Shown here: piece after piece, positions 1-7,638 of the stretch
Position numbering within the stretch: position 1 is the stretch's first letter
How the letters are laid out: the number at the start of each line of letters is the position of its first letter
DNA from: Hygrocybe punicea
Lineage: Eukaryota; Basidiomycota; Agaricomycetes; Agaricales; Hygrophoraceae
Length of the DNA: 64,000 nt
NCBI GenBank assembly: GCA_963556145.1
Contig: OY744468.1
Location: forward strand, 5,208,001-5,272,000
Direction of reading: 5' to 3'
The notes under the pieces: model-generated
What the model saw: only the letters and a program-made list of their open reading frames with translations
Databases searched by the model: none
Told to the model about the DNA's origin: nothing
Made by a program: the position numbers and the translations under genes

Positions 1-109
1 AACGGTCCATGTGTGGCCACCACCAAAACAAATGAATACCATTCATCTGAAATGGACGCAGATGCAGAACCTGCTCCACATAGCCCTTATGAAGACAAAC
101 ACAATACGC
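1..109 (+). pseudogene. ATP-grasp-like gene, upstream part (split by retrotransposon)
   Basis: Frame 2 is open from the window edge to the left LTR and ends in codons for residues MKTNTIR. The same frame resumes directly after the right LTR at 15208 once a single copy of the 4-bp target duplication is counted. The two pieces are therefore one interrupted gene whose 5' end lies outside the window. Nothing in this short stretch is diagnostic by itself; the family assignment comes from the downstream part. The insertion adds about 15 kb inside an exon, so normal expression of the full protein is very unlikely. Confidence 0.7.
106..109. repeat. Left target-site duplication (ACGC) of the giant gypsy element
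   Basis: ACGC sits immediately before the TG of the left LTR and is matched by ACGC at 15208-15211 immediately after the CA of the right LTR. The copy is 4 bp; extending to 5 bp fails (TACGC against ACGCC). Confidence 0.8.
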
Positions 110-1012
110 TGTTTTGCGTGGGAAGTGTTTGAACAAATCCACACCAAGGGTTTCCGGAGTGCGTCGTTGATCGGGAAATTACCTTGTTGTCCTTTGGAAA
201 CAAGGATTTAGCTCTTCTATAACTCTGGGTTATTCCTGTTGGGTGGTGGGGTTGTGGTGTGAATCCTTTCAAAGGTTAGCTTTGAGGGATACAACAAATA
301 CTTAACAATAATATAAGTCAGATGTATGACTTATAGAGGATGAGTGAACAGTGAGGTCTTCCCTACTAAAGGTAAAGACTTTGAGTGACAAGAGGTATGC
401 AAGAGTATAAGCGGATAATAACTCAAGCAAGTATGAACAGTGTAAGATGAACAAGTGTACAACAGTCAAGTATACAAGTAGCAAGTATACAATGAGCAGA
501 GGTACAATAGAGATGAGCGATAGATTATGGACGATGGGTGATAGACAATGGGCGATGGGCGATGTAACAGTAGATGTCAAACAAAAGGGAGGTGTGACAA
601 AATACTATGTACAGAATGAATGAACTGAACAATAGGCAAGTAGAATTGATAATCAAGATATCGGACTTTATTCCGAAGCTTCAAACGCACATTGGCTACT
701 AGTGCAGAATAAAGTACTGGGATATCTTTGGTGATGATCAATAGAACTTGAAAGAAAATGAATGTGACTGTACTACGTGACAGAACACAAAGAATATATA
801 TCAAACAAGTAATAAGGGAGTATCAATATAACTGCAATTGATATCCTTAAACAAATGAATGATGACTTGAACTGCAATTGGTATTTGAAGTACTACTACA
901 CAAGTAATACAAACAAACACAGAGGGGTGAATCAGAATCTGGGAGAGGGACTGTCCTGTGACTGGGCCTGTCAGATTAGGTGACTGAGCCATCTCCAGCA
1001 GAAACTGGGCTC

Positions 1013-1020
1013 TATATATA
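1013..1020 (-). promoter_or_regulatory. LTR TATA box
   Basis: TATATATA lies between the TGASTCA array and the transcribed part of the LTR, and in element sense is followed by AGAGCCCAG. An identical copy in the active 5' LTR is at 14228-14235. Position and sequence fit a core promoter; the start site itself is inferred. Confidence 0.6.
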
Positions 1021-1044
1021 CCTATTCTACAGCAGGAGTCATAC

Positions 1045-1393
1045 TGAGTCATAGAATGGCATATGAAATGGAGAGCATAGGATATGACTCATAGGGAGTC
1101 ATATAGAGGAGAGGCATAGGTTTATGACTCATAAGGAGTCATAATGATGAAAGGCATGGGGGGTTATGACTCATAAGGAGTCATAAGAAAGGAAGGCATG
1201 GGTTTGTGACTCATACAGAGTCAATTAATGAGTCACATAGGTATTATAATCAAAGGAGGGGGCATAATGAGTCAGAAATAGTCATAATTAGTCATGGGTG
1301 GTCATAATGAGTCATGGGGGGTCATGAGTATGTCATAAGGGTCATAATTTGTCATGGATAGACCAATGAGTCACATTTGATGGGAGTGAGTCA
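1045..1393. promoter_or_regulatory. Cluster of ten TGA(C/G)TCA bZIP (Gcn4/AP-1 type) sites in U3
   Basis: Perfect heptamers start at 1045, 1085, 1125, 1167, 1207, 1229, 1268, 1308, 1367 and 1387, with many half-sites (GAGTCAT, AGTCAT) between them. TGACTCA is the established Gcn4/CPC1 recognition sequence in fungi. The array lies about 25-380 bp upstream of the LTR TATA box in element sense. Spacing near 40 bp in the first part suggests it grew by tandem duplication. Binding is inferred. Confidence 0.65.
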
Positions 1394-1514
1394 TGTTGCT
1401 GGTCCAATCTTGGGTGTGTGAATCAAAGGCAAGGGCTGTGCCAGGCTATGCTTCTAGAATCATCTTCCTGAGGCTGTGCTTCTTGATCAATTGATGCCAT
1501 GCCATGTGTGTATC

Positions 1515-1854
1515 CTTATCAGTTAAGAAAAAGATAAGATCTGGGCTGGGCTGTATTTGATCAATTGATATGAAATGTGATGTGCTTCTTGATCAGGGAA
1601 TGATGGGTGGCATGTGTTATCTCTATGATTGGAGATAAGGATGTGGCTGTGCTTCTTGTGCTTCTTTGGCCTCTGATAAGATGTTTTGGGGGCCTTATCA
1701 GTTAAGATAAGGGTATTCCTTCATTTCTTCTGCGTTTTCTTGCATGTCCCTTCTGTAGATAAGGGTTTCCTTGCATGTCCCTTGTATAGATAAGGGTTTC
1801 ATGTATGTCCTATGTGCAGATAAGGATTTCCTGTGTGTCCTATATGCAGATAAG
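1515..1854. promoter_or_regulatory. Cluster of ten GATAAG (GATA-factor) sites in U3
   Basis: GATAAG or CTTATC occurs at 1515, 1533, 1634, 1675, 1694, 1706, 1758, 1789, 1819 and 1849. The last four are about 30 bp apart inside a tandem repeat that also contains TGTCC. GATAAG fits the HGATAR site of fungal AreA/Nit2-type nitrogen regulators. The cluster lies distal to the TGASTCA array. Function is inferred. Confidence 0.55.
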
Positions 1855-1992
1855 GGTATTCCTTTCTACTCCATATGCAGATGGGGGCATTCCAGTATGA
1901 ATGGTCCTTGTAATGTGATGTGTGCTGTAGGGATGGTGACTAGTGACAGCATATTACTATGTTTTGATCCGAATCCTGTTTGGATCATGACA

Positions 1993-2446
1993 TTCGCACA
2001 AGACAAGAAAAATCAACTGTCCCCAGTTGCTACTCTTCAAATAATGAAATCATTCCTCCCATCACCAAGATGCTTGTGAGATTGTCTATGCAAGGCATCT
2101 TGTGTATCTATTATTGTTTCGGATGTGTTCTTGGGTCATTCTGGACTCCAGAATGAACAATATAAATTTGTCCTCTAAATCCGATGGGAAGGTGAATGTG
2201 AATTGAAATTGTTGTGATGGAAGAATTCTGTGGTGAATATGGGAGTAGCGACGGCGGGGGTGAATTCCATATGCTGATGATGGCTTCTGAGGATGAGGGT
2301 TTACAGGGAGGATAAACATCATTTCTTGTCTGACTTTCTGGACTTAGTCAGAGAGCAGTGAGGGATGCGGAGCGTTGATTCGAGTTGATGATAATACAAA
2401 AAAAACAAATAAAAAATAAGGAACATGGGGGTGCTTCAAAAAAATA
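1993..2446 (-). other. Non-coding region between ORF3 and the 3' LTR
   Basis: A 78-codon frame (2086-2322, minus) is present but has no recognisable motif. A purine run (GATGGGAGGAATGA in element sense, near 2050-2063) could be a displaced polypurine tract, but it is about 60 bp from the LTR instead of adjacent to it. Nothing else is recognised. Confidence 0.4.
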
Positions 2447-3022
2447 TCAAGTGCAGAATAGCACTTGTAGAGAATCGAGCCAGTTCCTTGCAGCCTCAGC
2501 GATTCCTACAGTCCTGTCCTCCTGACCTTCTTGAGTCCAATATTGAGGGACGGCTAATAAAAAACGAGTTCCGAAGATCGTGCTGCAAAGAAAAATAACA
2601 TAACCATTCCTGATGGTCCAAATTCTTTCTACATCTCCTGCTCCCATAGATCCAGTAACATGCATTCCAATTGTAATCTGCTTAGGCGGAGTATAGCGAA
2701 GAAGCCAAACATTGACTCCTTGAAGAAGGGGCTTCTGGATCTTGTTGAGAAGTGCTACACTGAGGTATACGGTTTCTTGATTGGGATAAGTGTGACGTAT
2801 GTGATACTGGGTAGGATAAATGCGGGGATGGGGAACAGGTGTGTAGATTCGATCAGGGACGGTTATGGGCGTCAAGTGGACATGATGACGTCTAGTAATG
2901 GCAATAGGAAAGGGGCTGATGGTAGCGCTGGACACTTCATTCGAAAATTGAGAGAACATAGTGAATGAGGTGTTTGATGAATTGAGTGAAGAAGGTATGA
3001 TAGTAAGGAATGTGAAGAACAC
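2447..3022 (-). CDS. Retrotransposon third ORF downstream of pol, 191 aa, unknown function
   Basis: An uninterrupted 191-codon frame lies in element sense between pol and the 3' LTR, the place where envelope or accessory genes sit in some retroelements. The N-terminal half is rich in Pro, Ile, His and Thr; the C-terminal half has mixed composition with a short hydrophobic run (YVIFLCSTIFGTRFLLAV) and acidic residues after it. I see no signal peptide, no clear pair of membrane segments and no catalytic motif, so an envelope role is not supported. No neighbouring minus-strand frame of comparable length exists between it and pol. It could be an accessory protein or a chance frame in the long 3' region. 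Confidence 0.4.
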   Translation of the reverse strand: MFFTFLTIIPSSLNSSNTSFTMFSQFSNEVSSATISPFPIAITRRHHVHLTPITVPDRIYTPVPHPRIYPTQYHIRHTYPNQETVYLSVALLNKIQKPLLQGVNVWLLRYTPPKQITIGMHVTGSMGAGDVERIWTIRNGYVIFLCSTIFGTRFLLAVPQYWTQEGQEDRTVGIAEAARNWLDSLQVLFCT

Positions 3023-3800
3023 TACTTGTAGCGTTCAAAAAAATAAAAAGGTTCGGTAATGAATGCATTTGGCATGTCCGGCATATTGGTCCAATGGTTC
3101 TGTTTTAGGCTAGTTGCATGCCTGCGGCAACATAGTCTACATTAGGTAATTGATTGATGTGTCCCGATTTGTCAATTGGTAACAAATTTCCAGTTTGGGA
3201 ATTCTAAGGGTCTGATGTGTGATGCGCCACAATTCGGTCCAGGCTTCTGGTCATATGGTTGCTGAGCACATGTGTGCCATGTGTTTGATGGGTAGGAGCG
3301 TATATTAGACTGACATTTGCGTTCCCCTTTTTCCTCAGCTTTGTCCTGCGCGTTCGAGCGCCAGCTCCTTTTCTCCTGCTATTCCGCTGCCAGGGAATCG
3401 TAACTATCCACGGCTATGAATTCTGCTTGCCCCAATTATTTATTCTCCTAAAAAAACAACGGCCCCTTTTCGAAAAAGGGTGGTGAGTCGTTCTTTTGTA
3501 AACACTTTTCTTGTCATTAACTATTTCTTGGCCTAGTCTTGCGTTATTTTTCTAATTCCGAGCTTCAACGATTGTACGTTCGTTTCCGGCAAACGATGGG
3601 AGGTGGGAACGGGGGATGTCCTTCCATAGAGCGGTACACTGGTCTCTGGGCGTGTAGCAGGGGTGGAATATCTGGGATTGGCTTCTAGGATCTGGGTGGG
3701 GTCACTGTTTGTCTGTCTCTTTTTACATCTCCTTTCCATACACATTTCTTCATTATTTCTTGGACTAAGCATGGCGCGATATCGTATTTTATTTCTTCCA
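3023..3800 (-). other. Spacer between pol and ORF3
   Basis: No convincing coding frame; the 124-codon minus frame at 3533-3907 overlaps the pol C-terminus in another register. The segment 3280-3480 has more CpG than most of the element. No structural motif was identified. Confidence 0.4.
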
Positions 3801-6800
3801 TTAATACTGGTGTGATGTATTTTTATCCGAATGAATGGAATCGGGTTCGCTAGGGGAATCATGGTCTGAGCTTGAATCCATGGGATTATCTGAATCTTCT
3901 GGATCAATCGGGTCTAGAAGGAATGGGTGATTCCGAGAAATATATGGCAAGATTCTGAACGCGGCGTAACGTTCAGCATGTTCGGTTCCATCTAGTTCTT
4001 TCAATATGTAGTTCCCTTTGGGAGTTCTCTGAACAACTTCAAAGGGTCCAAGATAACGTGGTTCAGTCTTGAATTTTCCTACAGTAGACTCCAGTCTACT
4101 GTTCCGAATTAAAACTAATTCTCCTGATTCGTAATTGCGTTTCTGCAGGCGTTTATAAAATCTGCGTTCAAATTGCAATTTTGATCTGAAACGTGCTTGT
4201 TCCAATGTGGTAGCTGCTTTGTCTATGTCTTCTTGATGCCTTTCTAATTGCCTGATGCGGAGCATCAGCAATTCTGAGGTAGAGAGGCCTGAACGAAAGC
4301 CTTCAACCATAAAGGTTGCTTCTGAAAGATCAAATGGTAGGAGAGGGTGCATTCCATGTAGGAGGTAGTAGGGTGAATATCCTGTCACACTACTAACTGT
4401 GATTCGATCTGCGAACATAGCAGCTTCAACATGCTTATGCCAGTTTCGAATTCCTCCAAATTTGTCCTTGTCACAAGATTTGACAATAGCTTCTCTTAAT
4501 GTGAAATGTCCACGTTCCACTACTCCATTGGCATGTTTGTTGTAAGGTGTGATGCGAACCTGAGGAATCTTCATACGACGAAGTAGGATTTCAAATGCAC
4601 CTTTGACTTCGCTTCCATTGTCTGTGACTACATGACCAATGGCTCCATAGCGACAATAGATCTGTTCCCAGAAGAACTTTGCTAGGTTCTGGGAATTGTT
4701 GGAACGAATGGCGCGAACTTCAGTTGTGCCTGAGAGATCATCACGGGCAGCAACAATGAAATTGAATCCTCCTGATGGTGGCATAGACATCACATCAATG
4801 TAAACCTTTTGGAATAGAGTGGTGGGAGTAGAAATGGTAGGGGATATCTCCATCTTCTTTAAGGTACGAATTTGACATTCATGACAGGATGAAACATGAT
4901 GGCGAACATCTGACCTAAGGTGTGGCCAATAGAAACGAAGTCGTACTAAATCGAATACTGCATGTTCTCCTTTATGTCCTAGGTTCTCATGAGCCTGAGT
5001 TAGAATGGCTACTCTCTTCTTTGGGTTCATGATAACCAATAAAGGAGATCGTTTTCCATTTCTCTTGAACATGTCTCTTGCTTTAAGATAGAATTCCGAA
5101 ACCTTCTTCAGAAATCTTTTACGAGCCTGCAAAGATTCTGTAGGAGGCATTTCTAGGGTGAAGAGGAAATGATATACATCCTGAAGTATTTTCTCCTGTT
5201 TTGAACTAGGAGCATTTGAGGATGGGAGTGTGCTAGTCTTGTATGGCAATTTTGTGGGAGTGGAGAAACAATATCTCTTGATTTGGTGAGGGTCTGGGAC
5301 ATGAATGAGCAGTGCAATGTCATCCAGCCAGGAATCATCATGTTCTATTATTTCTTCATCCTCTGCTAATTCTCTCCTGGAGAGGGCATCTGGTCCTTTA
5401 AATTGCTTTGCTGGGACATGAATTAATTTGAAATCAAAAAGAAGGATTCCCTGAATCCATCTGTTGATTGCGGCATTGGGTCGGAGATCAGGTTCATTGA
5501 GCATGCCTCTGATGTATTTAGCATCAACTTCAACATGCAAATTCTTCACTCCAATAAGATGAATTCGCCAGTGACGTAATGCGCGATAGAGTCCATATAA
5601 TTCCAATTTGGGCTGGGAATATCTAGACTCTCTTTCATTCATGGGTAGTGATCCATAACGAGCTGGGCGGCGTCTTCCATTGTCATCAATCTGTGAAAGA
5701 ATAAATCCTGCAGCAATAGCACTGCTATCAACTGATAAAAAGACAGGGTTGTCTGAATGATAGTCAATGGGATTTAAAGCAGGAGCTGATGATACTCTTT
5801 GCTTCAGAGTATCAAAGGCTGCTTGTCTCCTTTCATCCCAAATGAACTCTGCTCCTTTGTGAACTAATTCTGTGAGAGGTCTTGCAAGAAGGGAATAATC
5901 TTGAATCCAAACATGAACTGTGCCACAGAGTCCCAAAAATCCTCTGACATCTCTGGGAGTCTTAAGTGGTGGCCAACTAAGAACTTTTGAAACTTTGTCA
6001 TCTTCAGGAATGCGTCCTGCTGGGGTACACTTCTGTCCGACTATAATAGCTTCTTGTCTGCAAATCTGTGTCTTCTTGGCTGAAAAAGTAGCTCCAGCAC
6101 GTTTAATTCTGTGCATTATGCGATGTACATCACAAGCATGTTCCCAGATGAATCTCCTGATTCCTGGGTTGTCTGTGAGCACTTCTGGTTTTCCTTCTGT
6201 GTCCAGGTAATTTGAAACTGGTCCTTTGATAGAGCAATCATCAATAAAGATATTAGCTATCTCAGGCATTTCATCTTGAAGAACGAAAGTCATGCATCTC
6301 TGGAATTCCGCAGGTGAATTGGTGAATCCAGTGGGCAGTGATGTAAGGCGAAGTAATCCAAGGGGTGACCAAAATGCAGTCATATCGCGTGAATCTGGAT
6401 GGACTTTCCTAGCATCAAATCCCCACATTAAATCAAACACTGTGTAGCATTGCCTTCCAGCAAATGGCTCCACAAAGTCATCAATAATGGGTAAAAGTCC
6501 AGCATCTCTGATAGTGACTTTGTTCAGAGGCTGCAGGTCATGGACAATTCGAAGCTTTCCATCTTTCTTCAACACACAAAACCACCTGGATCTATATGAA
6601 GATTGACTGGCTTCATATACATTGGCTTCAACCTTGAGCTTGAGGACTTCAATGACTTTTTCTCTAATTCCTGGGGGGATAGGGATGTTCCGATATACCC
6701 ATGGGGTATGTGGGATTACTGGCATGATATATGGGGAGAAATATGAATCCTTGAGTGTTCCTCTCTCTTTGTCTTCAAATGCAATAGATTCTTGATTGAG

Positions 6801-7421
6801 GAACATCACATGAGCAAATAATTTCTCTTCTTCTGGCCATAACAATCCTGTATGATTGATATTGAGAAACTCTAAACGTTCCAATGAGAGTTTCTGGGTA
6901 GGGGTGAATGTTGGAGGGTGTGTTGGCAATTGAGGGAGATTGGCAAGGGGGTCATGGGGAAACTGCCTTGTGACTCTAGCAGTCTCTGGGAATGTTCCTT
7001 GCACTGGATGCACTTTCTGATCAACTCTCTTGTAAGCTGATAGCACATTTGGATATCCTTCATCATTATAATCTTGAGAAGGGACAATGAGGATGTCATC
7101 CTCACTGTATGGTAAGGTCTCTTCTCTTCCTCCAATGGTATAATAATAATCTGCTTCTTCTTCTTCATCATCCTCTGAATCTGAAATTTCTAGAAGAAAA
7201 GGCATAGCATCTGCCTCTTCAGAATTTTCATTTTCAGAGTCTGATTTATCTTCTATGTGGATTATGGTGTTCTTGACTGAACAATTAGGAGTAGGATTAT
7301 CTGATTCTTCTTGGTGATGCACAGTGGCATACAGAACAAAGAGTTGTTCTTCATTTACTGCAGTGGCTTGTACAGTACTTGAATCCTCTGGACTAGTAAT
7401 GGTACTTTGCAAGGTATTGTC
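3801..7421 (-). CDS. pol: Ty3/gypsy Pol: reverse transcriptase, RNase H, integrase
   Basis: The frame is open to the stop at 3801. Domains in order: RT with VFDLMWGFD (about 6421-6442) and the catalytic box FIDD near 6238-6249 in place of the usual YVDD; RNase H with FLSVDSSAIAAGFILSQ (about 5690-5742); integrase HHCC finger with HENLGH and CHEC (about 4880-4990); integrase core with YIDVMS (near 4800), TDNGSE (near 4620) and VVERGH (near 4515), supplying the D,D,E triad. A basic tail follows; no chromodomain is recognised. The frame continues upstream to 8027, but that part overlaps Gag in another register and reads as hydrophobic nonsense. I start it at 7421, just after a good 3' splice signal (CTTGCAG behind a pyrimidine-rich tract). 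No internal stop is seen. It would make cDNA and insert it. Confidence 0.85.
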   Translation of the reverse strand, partial: DNTLQSTITSPEDSSTVQATAVNEEQLFVLYATVHHQEESDNPTPNCSVKNTIIHIEDKSDSENENSEEADAMPFLLEISDSEDDEEEEADYYYTIGGREETLPYSEDDILIVPSQDYNDEGYPNVLSAYKRVDQKVHPVQGTFPETARVTRQFPHDPLANLPQLPTHPPTFTPTQKLSLERLEFLNINHTGLLWPEEEKLFAHVMFLNQESIAFEDKERGTLKDSYFSPYIMPVIPHTPWVYRNIPIPPGIREKVIEVLKLKVEANVYEASQSSYRSRWFCVLKKDGKLRIVHDLQPLNKVTIRDAGLLPIIDDFVEPFAGRQCYTVFDLMWGFDARKVHPDSRDMTAFWSPLGLLRLTSLPTGFTNSPAEFQRCMTFVLQDEMPEIANIFIDDCSIKGPVSNYLDTEGKPEVLTDNPGIRRFIWEHACDVHRIMHRIKRAGATFSAKKTQICRQEAIIVGQKCTPAGRIPEDDKVSKVLSWPPLKTPRDVRGFLGLCGTVHVWIQDYSLLARPLTELVHKGAEFIWDERRQAAFDTLKQRVSSAPALNPIDYHSDNPVFLSVDSSAIAAGFILSQIDDNGRRRPARYGSLPMNERESRYSQPKLELYGLYRALRHWRIHLIGVKNLHVEVDAKYIRGMLNEPDLRPNAAINRWIQGILLFDFKLIHVPAKQFKGPDALSRRELAEDEEIIEHDDSWLDDIALLIHVPDPHQIKRYCFSTPTKLPYKTSTLPSSNAPSSKQEKILQDVYHFLFTLEMPPTESLQARKRFLKKVSEFYLKARDMFKRNGKRSPLLVIMNPKKRVAILTQAHENLGHKGEHAVFDLVRLRFYWPHLRSDVRHHVSSCHECQIRTLKKMEISPTISTPTTLFQKVYIDVMSMPPSGGFNFIVAARDDLSGTTEVRAIRSNNSQNLAKFFWEQIYCRYGAIGHVVTDNGSEVKGAFEILLRRMKIPQVRITPYNKHANGVVERGHFTLREAIVKSCDKDKFGGIRNWHKHVEAAMFADRITVSSVTGYSPYYLLHGMHPLLPFDLSEATFMVEGFRSGLSTSELLMLRIRQLERHQEDIDKAATTLEQARFRSKLQFERRFYKRLQKRNYESGELVLIRNSRLESTVGKFKTEPRYLGPFEVVQRTPKGNYILKELDGTEHAERYAAFRILPYISRNHPFLLDPIDPEDSDNPMDSSSDHDSPSEPDSIHSDKNTSHQY

Positions 7422-7638
7422 CTGCAAGAAAAAATTCAAAAGAAAGTGTAAACAAAAAACAACAATTCTGGAGATTATGGAGATTAGGGGTAAGAGTTCA
7501 ACTATAATGAGAAAAAGACATAAGAGCAATTCTGTAAAGGAAAAGAAAAATCTGTACATCAACAGAAAGAGCAGTATATAAAATAAAAACATTGGTTCAA
7601 TTATACAAAACAGACTTGTTACAATTGGATGCTGTCCT
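7422..7638 (-). other. Gag-pol junction with splice-acceptor-like signals
   Basis: In element sense this AT-rich 217-bp stretch contains TTTACAG and, at its end, a pyrimidine-rich run followed by TTGCAG at 7422-7427, directly before the recognisable Pol reading. Gag and Pol are in different frames. A spliced Pol message or an internal promoter would explain the arrangement; neither can be proven from sequence. Confidence 0.45.

Larger units (their letters stand above)
110..1992 (-). repeat. 3' LTR of the giant gypsy element
   Basis: The 1883-bp LTR begins TGTTTTGCG and ends CATGACA on the plus strand; because the element lies on the minus strand this is its 3' LTR. Read in element sense, U3 runs from 1992 down to the TATA box at 1013-1020, followed by R/U5 down to 110. 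U3 holds a GATAAG-bearing array of about 30-bp repeats and a TGASTCA array. Short open frames inside it are repeated identically in the other LTR and look fortuitous. No polypurine tract is obvious directly next to 1993. Confidence 0.95.

Noticed and set aside
1771..2079. Cys/Asp-rich frame in the LTR (repeated at 14986)
   Set aside because: It translates the GATAAG-bearing minisatellite of U3, on the strand opposite to the element, and runs across the LTR edge.
2447..3022. Envelope gene of an errantivirus-like element
   Set aside because: No signal peptide, no furin-like site and no C-terminal membrane anchor; position alone is not enough.
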